From Paractinoplanes pyxinae (GTDB lineage Bacteria > Actinomycetota > Actinomycetes > Mycobacteriales > Micromonosporaceae): DNA of 64,000 nt. The DNA lies in assembly GCF_026626335.1 (NCBI RefSeq), contig NZ_JAPNTZ010000010.1, positions 62,001 to 126,000 on the forward strand, written 5' to 3'. The translations under genes and the position numbers were made by a program. How positions within the stretch are numbered: the stretch's first letter is position 1; each line of letters begins with the position of its first letter. Shown piece by piece: positions 8,593 through 16,683 of the stretch. The notes under the pieces were generated by a model that saw only the letters and a list, made by a program, of their open reading frames with translations, ran no database searches and was not told the origin of the DNA.

Positions 8593-9369
8593 TCACCCGT
8601 CCGATGTCGGAGCGGCGGGAACCCAGGCGGCGGGCCGTTTCTCACGGAACGCGGCCATGCCCTCGCGCCCCTCGGCCGAGCGGAAATAGCCCGCCGACCG
8701 GGCCGACAGCTCGGCCAGTTCACCCCGGACCGCCGTACGCCGCAACAGTTGTTTGGTCCCGGCCAGGGCGAGCGGGCCGCCGCGGACCAGGCTGTCGCAG
8801 TAGCCGCGCACCTTGCCGTCCAGCTCCTCGGCTGCCACGGCCGCCGTGACCAGCCCGATCTCGGCCGCCCGGACACCGTCGAAGACGTCGCCGGTCAGGT
8901 AGAGCTCGGCCGCCGCGCGCGGGGCCAGCCGGGGCAGCACGGTCGCGCTGATCACGGCCGGGATCACCCCGAGCCGGACCTCGGAGAAGGCGAACGTGGC
9001 CTCGCGCGTGCAGACGGCGATGTCGGCCGCCGCGATCAGCCCGAGACCGCCGGCCCGGGCCGGCCCGGCGACCCGGGCGACGACCGGCTTGGGGAACTCC
9101 CAGAGGGCGGCGAGCACGTCGGCGATCATCTCGGCCGGCACCCGGCCGTCGGCGCGGGCGGCCGCGGTCTCTTTCAAGTCGGCGCCTGAGCAGAAGACGG
9201 TGCCTGTGTGCGAGAGCACAACAGCGCGCACCCGGGTGTCGGTGAGGGCCTCGGCGAGAGCGTCCAGCAGCTCGCGCATGAGGGCGGTGGACAGGGCGTT
9301 GCGGTTCGCGGGGGAGTCCAGGGTCATGGTGGTCACCCCGGCGTCGGTGACGGTACGGACCAGAGCCAT
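8593..9369 (-). CDS. Enoyl-CoA hydratase/isomerase family protein
   Basis: 258 residues, the normal size for a single-domain crotonase. Seen: the CoA-binding and oxyanion-hole motif VFCSGADLKE (about residues 58-67), the second oxyanion glycines AGPARAGGLGLIAAADIAV (about 100-118), and FAFSEVRLGVIPAVIS, where the Glu corresponds to the first catalytic glutamate of hydratases. The second catalytic glutamate is not clear, so the exact reaction (hydration, isomerisation or AUH-like) cannot be assigned. It is divergent from hemW with 36 bp between start codons. Confidence 0.85.
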   Translation of the reverse strand: MALVRTVTDAGVTTMTLDSPANRNALSTALMRELLDALAEALTDTRVRAVVLSHTGTVFCSGADLKETAAARADGRVPAEMIADVLAALWEFPKPVVARVAGPARAGGLGLIAAADIAVCTREATFAFSEVRLGVIPAVISATVLPRLAPRAAAELYLTGDVFDGVRAAEIGLVTAAVAAEELDGKVRGYCDSLVRGGPLALAGTKQLLRRTAVRGELAELSARSAGYFRSAEGREGMAAFREKRPAAWVPAAPTSDG

Positions 9370-9405
9370 GGCGGAACCCTAACTTCAGGCGTGCACACTT
9401 GACGG

Positions 9406-10608
9406 ATGGCCGGCGCACTTCCCGATGGCGAACCCGTACCCCTGGACGGGTCCCTGCCCGACTCCGCGACGGCGCACGTCGGCCGGGACGGGTTCGCCGT
9501 CTACGTCCACGTCCCGTTCTGTGCCAGCCGCTGCGGCTACTGCGACTTCAACACCTACACGGCCAGTGAGCTCGGCGGTGGCGTCAGCCGGGAGACGTAC
9601 GCGGAAACGGTCTTGAAAGAGCTGGCCCTGGCCCGTCAGACGATCGGCCCGAAGCGCGTCGACACTGTTTTCTTCGGTGGCGGCACACCGACGCTGCTGG
9701 ACGCGGACGATCTGGGCCGGATCCTGCACGGCATCGACGAGGCGTGGGGGCTGGCGCCCGGCGCCGAGGTGACGACCGAGGCCAACCCCGAGTCGGTCGA
9801 CCCGGCCTACCTGCGCCGCCTGCGCGGGCACGGCTTCAACCGGATCTCGCTGGGCATGCAGTCGGCGGCCCCGGGCGTGCTCAAGATCCTCGACCGCCGG
9901 CACACGGCGGGCCGCGCCCCGCAGGCCGCGATCGAGGCCCGCGAGGCCGGGTTCGAGCACGTCAACCTCGACCTGATCTACGGCACGCCGGGCGAGACGG
10001 CCGGCGACTTCGCCGAGTCGCTGCGCAAGGTGATCGAGGCCGGTGTCGACCACGTCAGCGCGTACGCCCTGATCGTCGAGGACGGCACCCGGATGGCCGC
10101 CCGCATGCGGCGCGGCGAGATCCCCTACCCGTCGGACGACGTGGCGGCCGACCGCTATCTGGCGGCCGAGGCGGCGCTGGGCGAGGCCGGGTTCGAGTGG
10201 TACGAGGTGTCGAACTGGGCCACGTCCGAGGCGGCCCGGTGCCGGCACAACCTGCTTTATTGGACCGGCGCCGACTGGTGGGGGCTCGGACCGGGGGCGC
10301 ACAGCCACGTCGGCGGTGTTCGCTGGTGGAACGTCAAGCACCCCGCCGCGTACGGGGAAAAGCTGGCTCAAGGCGTCTCGCCGGGTTACGGCCGCGAGCT
10401 GCTGAGCGACGACGACCGGCACGTCGAGGACGTGATGCTGCGGGTCCGGCTGCGCGAGGGCATCGCGCTCGACCGCGTCGATCAGGTGGGCGCCAAGCAG
10501 GCCCTGGCCAACGGACTGCTCGACCCGGCGGCGTACGAGAACGGCCGTCTGGTGCTCACCCTGCGGGGCCGCCTGCTGGCCGACGCGGTGATCCGCGACG
10601 TGGTGTGA
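9406..10608 (+). CDS. hemW: Radical SAM heme chaperone HemW (coproporphyrinogen dehydrogenase-like)
   Basis: 400 residues. The radical SAM cluster motif is C39-x3-C43-x2-C46 in PFCASRCGYCDF, followed by FFGGGTPTLL near residue 90. NRISLGMQS and the C-terminal HemW domain (RHNLLYWTGADWWGLGPGAHSH, about residues 283-304) follow. HemW inserts or carries heme for respiratory enzymes and should not be confused with HemN, although older annotation does so. Linkage to lepA and to hrcA-dnaJ is a familiar actinobacterial arrangement. A bidirectional hairpin lies after the stop. Confidence 0.92.
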   Translation: MAGALPDGEPVPLDGSLPDSATAHVGRDGFAVYVHVPFCASRCGYCDFNTYTASELGGGVSRETYAETVLKELALARQTIGPKRVDTVFFGGGTPTLLDADDLGRILHGIDEAWGLAPGAEVTTEANPESVDPAYLRRLRGHGFNRISLGMQSAAPGVLKILDRRHTAGRAPQAAIEAREAGFEHVNLDLIYGTPGETAGDFAESLRKVIEAGVDHVSAYALIVEDGTRMAARMRRGEIPYPSDDVAADRYLAAEAALGEAGFEWYEVSNWATSEAARCRHNLLYWTGADWWGLGPGAHSHVGGVRWWNVKHPAAYGEKLAQGVSPGYGRELLSDDDRHVEDVMLRVRLREGIALDRVDQVGAKQALANGLLDPAAYENGRLVLTLRGRLLADAVIRDVV

Positions 10609-10633
10609 CGCGCCGGGCCCCGTTCCCGGCGCG
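10609..10633. terminator. Hairpin between convergent hemW and DUF4870 gene
   Basis: CGCGCCGGG (10609-10617) pairs with CCCGGCGCG (10625-10633) across a 7-nt loop. It fills the 28-bp convergent gap and could end transcription from both sides. No T run is present. Confidence 0.55.
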
Positions 10634-10636
10634 GCT

Positions 10637-11257
10637 CTACTTGATCAGGTTGATGGTCATCGGATAGTTGTACGGCTCGTTGTTGGTCGCCTTCAGGCCG
10701 GCGATCACACCGAAGATGATGGAGATCAGCGCGGCGATCGGGATGATCACGAAGCCGATCACGGCGCACGCCGTGGCCCAGCCGATGATGCCGACGATGG
10801 TCCAGACGATCTGGAAGTTGAGCGCCTTGACCGCCTCGGCCCGCACGTAGGGCGACTGGCCGCCCTTGGCCAGCATCGCGATCAGCGGCGCGATCCAGCC
10901 GCCGAGGCCGCCGCCGAGGAAGGCGCCGAGCGCGCCGCCGAAGTGCGCGATCAGCACCCAGGTCTTGTCGTCCTGAGCCGTGCCGCCACCACCGCCGTAG
11001 CCGTAGCCGGGCTGCTGGTAGCCGCCGCCTTCATAGGGCGGCGGCGTGCCGTAACCGGGCGGCGGAGCGCCGTAGCCGGATCCGGACGTGGGCGGCGGCG
11101 CGCCGTAACCGGCCCCCGAGGTGGGCGGCGGAGCGCCGTAGGGCGGCGGGGGAGGCGGTGTCGAACCGGAAGTCGGGTCGTTAGCCGCATATGGGTTGAA
11201 CGGCCGCGTCGGGTCGTTCGGGTTACCTTCACCGGGCGGGCGAGGTGGTTCAGTCAT
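10637..11257 (-). CDS. DUF4870 membrane protein with Pro/Gly/Tyr-rich N-terminus
   Basis: 206 residues. The first about 95 are disordered and rich in Pro, Gly and Tyr, with repeats of YGAPPPTSG and YGTPPPYEGGG type. The rest is a DUF4870 (Tic20-like) domain with three hydrophobic segments (GGALGAFLGGGLGGWIAPLIAML; IVWTIVGIIGWATACAVIGFVII; AALISIIFGVIAGLKA). The frame is open upstream, but ATG 11257 (MTEPPRPPGEG) is chosen because the earlier part overlaps the CIRCE-hrcA promoter region and looks non-coding. Function unknown. It is transcribed away from hrcA. Confidence 0.8.
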   Translation of the reverse strand: MTEPPRPPGEGNPNDPTRPFNPYAANDPTSGSTPPPPPPYGAPPPTSGAGYGAPPPTSGSGYGAPPPGYGTPPPYEGGGYQQPGYGYGGGGGTAQDDKTWVLIAHFGGALGAFLGGGLGGWIAPLIAMLAKGGQSPYVRAEAVKALNFQIVWTIVGIIGWATACAVIGFVIIPIAALISIIFGVIAGLKATNNEPYNYPMTINLIK

Positions 11258-11367
11258 GGCTGACACCGTAGAGCCGCAGTTCAATGCGGTCGAGGGCGAC
11301 ATGCTGATCGAGTCGGTGAATAGAGGAGCCGACGCGATCATCGCGTTGTCGCCGGTGGCGACGTAGA

Positions 11368-11394
11368 CTGGCACTCTGTCCGTGGGAGTGCCAA
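11368..11394. promoter_or_regulatory. CIRCE operator (HrcA binding site)
   Basis: CTGGCACTC-N9-GAGTGCCAA, an almost perfect match to the CIRCE inverted repeat (TTAGCACTC-N9-GAGTGCTAA), 26 bp before the hrcA start. It implies that HrcA represses its own operon until heat or misfolding stress titrates GroEL. Confidence 0.9.
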
Positions 11395-11420
11395 GCATCA
11401 GCCGAGGGGGAGGGGTCATT

Positions 11421-12443
11421 GTGAGTCTGGATGACCGCAAGCTCGAGGTGCTGCGCGCGATCGTCGAGGACTACGTCGAGACGCAGGAGCCGGTCGGTTC
11501 CAAGTCGCTGGTCGAGCGCCACCAGCTGGGCGTGTCGCCCGCTACTGTGCGTAACGACATGGCGGTGCTGGAGGAGGAAGGTTACATCCGGCAGCCGCAC
11601 ACCAGCGCCGGCCGCGTGCCGACCGACGCCGGCTACCGCCTCTTCGTCGACCGGCTCAGCAAGGTCAAGCCGCTCACCCCGGCCGAGCGCCGGGCCATCG
11701 AGCGCTTCCTCATCGGCGCCGTCGACCTCGACGACGTGGTGCACCGCACGGTGCGCCTGCTGGCCCAGCTGACCCGCCAGGTCGCGGTCGTTCAGTACCC
11801 CTCGCTGGCCCGCTCGTCGGTGCGCCACCTCGAACTGGTGCCGATCTCGACCACGCGCCTCATGCTCGTGATGATCGCCGACACCGGCCGGGTCGAGCAG
11901 CGCCTGGTCGAACTGCCCGAACCCGTCCCGGCCGACGACGTGACCGACCTGCGCCGCCGGGTCAACGAGAAGCTGGCCGGCCAGCGCCTGTCCGACACGC
12001 CGCCCCTGGTGCAGGGCCTGGTCGACGACTGCGCGCCCGGCAGCCGCGCCACCATGGCCTGCCTGGCCTCGGTGCTGCTCGAGACGCTCGTCGAACGCAG
12101 TGAGGAACGCCTCGCCTTGGCGGGCACGGCTAACCTGACTCGTGGGGGCGTGCTCGACTTCCAGGGCACGCTGCGCCCCGTCCTCGAAGCCCTCGAGGAA
12201 GAGGTCATCCTGCTGAAGTTGATCGGCGATCTCGAGCCCAGCAAGACCCGGGTGCGGATCGGTGACGAGAACCAGATCGACAACCTGCGGTCGGCGTCCG
12301 TGGTCAGCACAGGTTATGGCCCCGGCGCCACGATTGTCGGTGGGCTCGGTGTGCTGGGGCCCACCCGGATGGATTACCCCGGCACCATCGCGACCGTGCG
12401 CGCGGTGGCACGCTACGTGGGCGACCTTCTAGCACAGAACTGA
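11421..12443 (+). CDS. hrcA: Heat-inducible transcription repressor HrcA
   Basis: 340 residues from a GTG start preceded by GAGGGGGAGGGG. The N-terminal winged helix covers residues 1-80 (LDDRKLEVLRAIVEDYVET, then SPATVRNDMAVLEEEGYIRQPHTSAGRVPTDAGYRLF). The GAF-like regulatory domain follows, ending in the conserved tail GVLGPTRMDYPGTIATVRAVARYVGD. The length equals family norms. The CIRCE element upstream points to autorepression, and dnaJ follows after 17 bp as the second gene of the operon. Confidence 0.97.
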   Translation: MSLDDRKLEVLRAIVEDYVETQEPVGSKSLVERHQLGVSPATVRNDMAVLEEEGYIRQPHTSAGRVPTDAGYRLFVDRLSKVKPLTPAERRAIERFLIGAVDLDDVVHRTVRLLAQLTRQVAVVQYPSLARSSVRHLELVPISTTRLMLVMIADTGRVEQRLVELPEPVPADDVTDLRRRVNEKLAGQRLSDTPPLVQGLVDDCAPGSRATMACLASVLLETLVERSEERLALAGTANLTRGGVLDFQGTLRPVLEALEEEVILLKLIGDLEPSKTRVRIGDENQIDNLRSASVVSTGYGPGATIVGGLGVLGPTRMDYPGTIATVRAVARYVGDLLAQN

Positions 12444-12460
12444 CGAGGATTGCGGAGCCC

Positions 12461-13603
12461 GTGGCCAAGGACTACTACGGCATTCTCGGCGTGAGCCGGG
12501 AAGCCACCGACGACGAGATCAAGCGCGCCTACCGCAAACTGGCTCGGCAATATCACCCGGACGTCAACCCCGATCCGGAAGCACACGAGAAGTTCAAGGA
12601 CATCAACGCGGCCTACGAGGTCCTGTCCGACGACCAGAAGCGCCAGATCGTCGACCTCGGCGGCGACCCGCTCGCCCCCGGCGGCGGCATGGGCCCCGGC
12701 GGTCCCGGCGGCGCGGGCGGCCCGTTCGTCGGCTTCCAGGACATCATGGACGCGTTCTTCGGCTCGGCGGCCGGCGGCAACGCCCGCGGCCCGCGCCCGC
12801 GCACCCGTCCCGGCGCCGACGCGATCCTGCGCCTCGAGCTCGACCTGGTCGAGACGGCGTTCGGCGTCGAGGCCCCGATCACCGTCGACACCGCCGTGCT
12901 GTGCACCCAGTGCTCCGGCGCCGGCACCGCGCCCGGCACCCACCTGGCCACCTGTGAGACCTGTGGCGGCCGGGGCGAGGTGCAGAGCGTGCAGCGCACC
13001 TTCCTGGGCCAGGTCGTCTCGAGCCGCCCCTGCGCCACCTGCCAGGGCCACGGCACGGTTATCCCGCACCCCTGCCCCACCTGCGCCGGCGACGGCCGCG
13101 TCCGCACCCGCCGCTCGCTCACGGTCAAGATCCCGGCCGGTGTCGAGGACGGCATGCGCATCCGCCTGGCCCAGCAGGGCGAGGTCGGCCCCGGCGGCGG
13201 CACCCCCGGCGACCTCTACGTCGAGATCCACGAGCGCCCGCACGACGTCTACTCGCGCAAGGGCGACGACCTGCACTGCCGCGTCACGCTCCCGATGACG
13301 GCGGCCGCGCTCGGCACCCGCCTGACCATCAAGACCCTCGACAGCGAAGAGGGCATCGAGGTCAAGCAGGGCACGCAGCCGGCCAGCACGCTGCGCATCC
13401 GCGGCAAGGGCGTGCCGCACCTGCGCGGCCAGGGCCGGGGCGATCTGTTCGTGCACCTCGACGTCAAGACGCCGACCAAGCTCACCGCCGACCAGGAGCG
13501 GATGCTGCGCGAGTTCGCCAAGACCCGCGGCGAGGACGTGGCCGAGCTGAGCAAGCAGGGTGGCTTCTTCAGCCGCATGCGAGACGCCTTCAACGGACAC
13601 TGA
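12461..13603 (+). CDS. dnaJ: Chaperone protein DnaJ (HrcA-linked, DnaJ2 type)
   Basis: 380 residues from a GTG start. J domain residues 1-68 with HPD at 32-34, which stimulates DnaK ATPase. A Gly-rich linker (PGGGMGPGGPGG) follows. Four CxxCxGxG zinc-binding repeats run from about residue 148 to 212 (CTQCSGAG, CETCGGRG, CATCQGHG, CPTCAGDG). The C-terminal substrate-binding domains contain KIPAGVEDGMRIRL and LRIRGKGVPHL. Being directly behind hrcA under CIRCE control is characteristic of the second actinobacterial DnaJ; the DnaJ of the dnaK operon is normally a separate gene under HspR. Confidence 0.96.
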   Translation: MAKDYYGILGVSREATDDEIKRAYRKLARQYHPDVNPDPEAHEKFKDINAAYEVLSDDQKRQIVDLGGDPLAPGGGMGPGGPGGAGGPFVGFQDIMDAFFGSAAGGNARGPRPRTRPGADAILRLELDLVETAFGVEAPITVDTAVLCTQCSGAGTAPGTHLATCETCGGRGEVQSVQRTFLGQVVSSRPCATCQGHGTVIPHPCPTCAGDGRVRTRRSLTVKIPAGVEDGMRIRLAQQGEVGPGGGTPGDLYVEIHERPHDVYSRKGDDLHCRVTLPMTAAALGTRLTIKTLDSEEGIEVKQGTQPASTLRIRGKGVPHLRGQGRGDLFVHLDVKTPTKLTADQERMLREFAKTRGEDVAELSKQGGFFSRMRDAFNGH

Positions 13604-13639
13604 TCCGCGCAAGATCAAAAGCATCTAGGTCAAAACCTT

Positions 13640-13763
13640 GATGTCGTAGCGGGGTGGGGGGTTACAGACCGTCGCTCCCGCCGAGGGCCGCGGCGGGGTG
13701 AGCTGGCCGCTGGCGCGTCCAGGACGCTCACCCCACCACGGCGACGTGCGTGAGTGGTTGCGC
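13640..13763 (+). repeat. Dispersed structured repeat, copy 2
   Basis: The same 124-bp element as 4520-4643 and the complement of 16649-16771. The hairpin is GGGGTGAGC (13695-13703) pairing with GCTCACCCC (13726-13734), with a shorter CTGG/CCAG stem inside. It lies between the 3' ends of dnaJ and the minus-strand membrane protein gene. Confidence 0.85.
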
Positions 13764-13788
13764 CCGAAAACCCGAGAACCAGGGCCCG

Positions 13789-14448
13789 TCAGGCGGCTGT
13801 TCGGACCGACCAGCGGCGGGCCAGGGTCGTCGCGGCCAGGAAACCGCCGAGGACTATCGCGGCTTCGGCGGCCATGATCACCGGGGTCAGCGGGAAGTCG
13901 AACGACCAGCCGAGTGCGACCGCGGCGGCGATCGAGGCGGCCACGGCCGGCGGCAGCAGCAGGGCCATGCGGGCCGCCGTGTGGCGGATGCGGGGCGCGT
14001 CGCGCAGGCCGATGCGGACCGTGAGGACAGCGCCGGTCACCGCGGCCGCGGCTACGCCGCCGTAGAAGACGGCGGCGGCCAGCCAGATCGGCACGTGCAA
14101 GCCGCGCGGCAGGTCGAACAGCGCCACGAGAATCTGGTGCAGGCCGATGACCACGAGGAATCCCACCACCATGGCGAGCAGCGCGCCCGCCGTCGCCGCG
14201 CCGAGCACCTGGCCGTAGCGGGGTGGCGTCCGGCCGACTCCGGCCTCCTCGGCGACCCGCAGGGCGAACCCGGCGGGGTCGGCGCCGACCAGCTGCGCGG
14301 GGTCGAACCCGTCGGCGGCGGCCGCCTCGAGTTCGGCCCGCAGGTCGGCGGACAGGGTCGTCCGGTCGCTGCGGTTGATGCCGAGCGCGCGCCACTCCCG
14401 GTCGGCCGTGGCGAGCAGGTGGTCAACGACCGGCGTCGGCGTGCTCAT
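13789..14448 (-). CDS. Membrane protein co-encoded with a PadR regulator
   Basis: 219 residues. The N-terminal 75 residues are soluble and HAAS-like (VVDHLLATADREWRALGI ... DLRAELEAAAADGFDP ... FALRVAEEAG), as in DUF1700-type proteins paired with PadR. About four hydrophobic segments follow (AATAGALLAMVVGFLVVIGL; VPIWLAAAVFYGGVAAAAVTGAVL; ALLLPPAVAASIAAAVAL; VIMAAEAAIVLGGFLAATTL). The start codon overlaps the end of padR by 26 bp, so the pair is translationally coupled. Role unknown; related pairs are thought to control membrane or stress functions. Confidence 0.65.
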   Translation of the reverse strand: MSTPTPVVDHLLATADREWRALGINRSDRTTLSADLRAELEAAAADGFDPAQLVGADPAGFALRVAEEAGVGRTPPRYGQVLGAATAGALLAMVVGFLVVIGLHQILVALFDLPRGLHVPIWLAAAVFYGGVAAAAVTGAVLTVRIGLRDAPRIRHTAARMALLLPPAVAASIAAAVALGWSFDFPLTPVIMAAEAAIVLGGFLAATTLARRWSVRTAA

Positions 14449-14833
14449 GGTCGGCTCCCGGTTTCGGTGGACGGACGGCGATGGTGGCGTTGACGACGCC
14501 GGCGAAGTGGACCCACTGCTCGCTCCAGGACCGCAGCCGCTCGTGGCCGGTCTCGGTGAGCCGGTAGACCTTGCGGGGCGGCCCGTTCGGGCTGGGCTGC
14601 AGCGCGTTGGCGACCAGGCCCAGCCGGTGCAGCCGGGTGATCAGCGGGTAGACGGTGCCGTAGCTCACCGTCCCGAAGCCGGCGGTGTCGAGCCGGCGCA
14701 CCAGTTCGTACCCGTGCGCCGGCTCGTCGGCCAGCAGGGCCAGCAGGCACATGTCCAGGCAGCCACGCAGAAGCTGCGCCTGCCGTTCGGACGCGGCCTC
14801 CGGGCCTTCCTCTGCCGGTATCATGCGCCACAT
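14423..14833 (-). CDS. PadR-family transcriptional regulator
   Basis: Up to 136 residues. The winged helix spans about residues 20-105: LLRGCLDMCLLALLADEPAHGYELVRRL, then GTVSYGTVYPLITRLHRLGLV, PPRKVYRLTETGHERL. Two starts are possible: ATG 14833, inside a palindrome, or ATG 14824 (MIPAEEG). The palindrome TAATAC-N5-GTATTA at 14833-14849 covers the first, which suggests autorepression by binding over the start region. The downstream overlapping membrane protein gene is the probable target. Confidence 0.85.
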   Translation of the reverse strand: MWRMIPAEEGPEAASERQAQLLRGCLDMCLLALLADEPAHGYELVRRLDTAGFGTVSYGTVYPLITRLHRLGLVANALQPSPNGPPRKVYRLTETGHERLRSWSEQWVHFAGVVNATIAVRPPKPGADHEHADAGR

Positions 14834-14849
14834 AATACGACCGGTATTA
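14833..14849. promoter_or_regulatory. Candidate PadR operator
   Basis: A perfect 6-bp inverted repeat TAATAC-GACCG-GTATTA in otherwise GC-rich DNA. It overlaps the upstream start codon of padR and the stop codon of the NmrA-like gene. Position and symmetry suit an autoregulatory PadR site. Confidence 0.6.
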
Positions 14850-15662
14850 GGCGCCGTCTAGTAGTGGCTCCCACGCCCTCTCGGCCCACATCCGGAAGGT
14901 GGCCGGGCGGCGTGAGGTGATTTCCTCCACGTCCGGGGTGAGGATGGCGTTGCCGCCGGCGCGAACCAGGCGGGCGCCGGCCGTGGCGGCCTCGGCGATC
15001 TCGGGCGGGAAAAGCTCCGGGGACGGCTCCCGATCGATCACCTCGATCGGGCGGCCCACGATCCCGGACAGCACGGCCAGTTGCTCGGGCACGGTGATCA
15101 GTTCCGGCCCGGTCAGGGTGTAGGTGCGCCCGTGGTGGCCGTCGGCGGTCAGCACCTCGGCGGCCACCGCCGCGATGTCGGCCGGGTCGATCACGCCCTG
15201 CCGGCCGTCGCCGAACGGGTTCACGATCGGCCGGCCGGCCCGGATGCCGGGCGCCCAGGCCAGCGAGTTCGTGGCGAAGGTGGACGGCCGCAGCACGGTC
15301 CACTCCAGGCCGCTGCGCCGCAGGGCCTGCTCACCCTGGAAGTGCCAGGCGCCGAGATGGCCGGGCGGCAGGTCGTGGTCGGTGTCGGGGGTTCCGATGG
15401 CGGAGAGCCGGACGACCCGGCGGATGCCGGCCTCTCTCGCGGCGCGGAGCAGGTTCTGCTCGTAGTCAAGTGGTGTGCGCGCGGCCGGCGGAAGCAGGTA
15501 CATCGCCTCGGCCGGAACGACGACGGTGGTGGCGGTCAGGCCCGGGCGCTCCGGAACACGGGCCGGGGCGCGAGTCATCGCGGCGACCTCCCGGCCGCGG
15601 TCGAGCAGTTCCCGCACCAGGGCGGAGCCGGTGGTGCCGGTGGCACCGGTAACCAGAATCAT
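14847..15662 (-). CDS. NmrA/SDR-family NAD(P)-binding protein
   Basis: 271 residues. A Rossmann start MILVTGATGTTGSALVRELLDRG carries the GxxGxxG motif. VVRLSAIGTPDTDHDLPPGHLGAWHFQGEQALRRSGLEWTVLRPSTF is the usual central block of atypical SDRs of the NmrA/quinone-reductase type, including the WTVLRP strand. Such proteins bind NAD(P) as reductases or redox sensors; the substrate is unknown. It is divergent from an AraC-type regulator gene, and two direct repeats lie in the 121-bp gap, so AraC control is likely. Confidence 0.8.
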   Translation of the reverse strand: MILVTGATGTTGSALVRELLDRGREVAAMTRAPARVPERPGLTATTVVVPAEAMYLLPPAARTPLDYEQNLLRAAREAGIRRVVRLSAIGTPDTDHDLPPGHLGAWHFQGEQALRRSGLEWTVLRPSTFATNSLAWAPGIRAGRPIVNPFGDGRQGVIDPADIAAVAAEVLTADGHHGRTYTLTGPELITVPEQLAVLSGIVGRPIEVIDREPSPELFPPEIAEAATAGARLVRAGGNAILTPDVEEITSRRPATFRMWAERAWEPLLDGA

Positions 15663-15690
15663 GGGTCCACCGTGGCCGCCGGCCCGCCGG

Positions 15691-15749
15691 CCGTCTTGGA
15701 AGATCCGGCACCGTCCGGAGTCGCGCTCCCGTCTTGGAGAATTCGGTAC
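15691..15749. promoter_or_regulatory. Pair of direct repeats, candidate AraC-type operator sites
   Basis: CCGTCTTGGAAGATCCGGCAC-like 21-bp sequences at 15691-15711 and 15729-15749 agree at about 17 of 21 positions and are 38 bp apart. Tandem direct repeats in a divergent promoter region are typical of AraC-family binding. Confidence 0.55.
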
Positions 15750-15783
15750 TGCCGGGCTCGAGCGACCTGGCTAGGTTGGCGGC

Positions 15784-16683
15784 ATGGCGGTCTTCGTGCA
15801 GGTGCCCGAGGTGGCTACGACGGTCGTCTTCCGGAGAACACCGGAGGGCGACAGCGACCTGATCGTGACCGGCCCGCGGACCAGAGGCCGCTACCACCCG
15901 CTGCGCCTGCCGACCACGTGCGTGCGGGTGCCGGTGCGCCCGAGCCGGGTGCGGGCCGCGCTCGGCGTCTCACCGGAACGCCTGGTCAACCGGGCGGTCC
16001 GGCTGACCGACCTGTGGGGCGGCGCCGCGGTGGACCTGGCCGGCGAGTTGGCCGCCTTCGCGCCCAGCCGCTGGATCGACGTCGACCGGCTGGCGCAGCC
16101 TCGAGATGCGTTCCCCGACCGGCTACGCCCGCACAGCCTCCCCGGCCACCTTCCCCAGCCGCCGGCCGACGACCCCGCGCTCGAACGGGTGGCGGCGATC
16201 CGAGCCCGGATCTCAGCCGAGCTGGAACGCCGAGGCGGGGCCCAGGACGGCGGCGAGCCGAAGCGCCGAAGCGGACTCCGGGACGGTGGCGAGTTGGTCG
16301 AGTTCGCGATCGGCGAGCTCACCGGAACCACCGCCCGGCTGGGCGAGGTAGCCGCGCGGGCCGGCGTCAGTGAGCGGCGCCTGCGCACCCTGTTCACCCG
16401 CGACGTCGGCCTGTCACCCAAGCACGTGGCCCGCATCGGCCGCCTGCGCACAGTCCTCACGCTGGCCGGCACTCGCGGCTGGGCGGCCGTGGCCGACGAC
16501 GCCGGCTTCTTCGACCAGGCCCACATGATCAGCGACTTCCGCGCCCTGATGGGCGTCCCGCCCGCCGCCTACCTGAACGGCCGGACCCCCGGCCCAACCC
16601 CATGCGTGCCGCTGTCCGCCGGCCCCGACGTAGGTTTTGATCTTCGAGCGCAACCACTCACGCAGGTCGCCGTGGTGGGGTGA
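15784..16683 (+). CDS. AraC-family transcriptional regulator
   Basis: 299 residues. The N-terminal about 130 residues (VVFRRTPEGDSDLIVTGPRTRGRYHPL) resemble the DUF6597 domain found in some AraC proteins. The C-terminal double helix-turn-helix occupies about residues 180-275 (LGEVAARAGVSERRLRTLFTRDVGLSPKHVARIGRL, then AAVADDAGFFDQAHMISDFRALMGVPPAAYL). The natural domain end is near PAAYLNGR; about 30 further residues follow, and the last about 12 are encoded inside dispersed repeat copy 3, which also supplies the stop codon. It probably controls the divergent NmrA-like gene. Confidence 0.85.
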   Translation: MAVFVQVPEVATTVVFRRTPEGDSDLIVTGPRTRGRYHPLRLPTTCVRVPVRPSRVRAALGVSPERLVNRAVRLTDLWGGAAVDLAGELAAFAPSRWIDVDRLAQPRDAFPDRLRPHSLPGHLPQPPADDPALERVAAIRARISAELERRGGAQDGGEPKRRSGLRDGGELVEFAIGELTGTTARLGEVAARAGVSERRLRTLFTRDVGLSPKHVARIGRLRTVLTLAGTRGWAAVADDAGFFDQAHMISDFRALMGVPPAAYLNGRTPGPTPCVPLSAGPDVGFDLRAQPLTQVAVVG

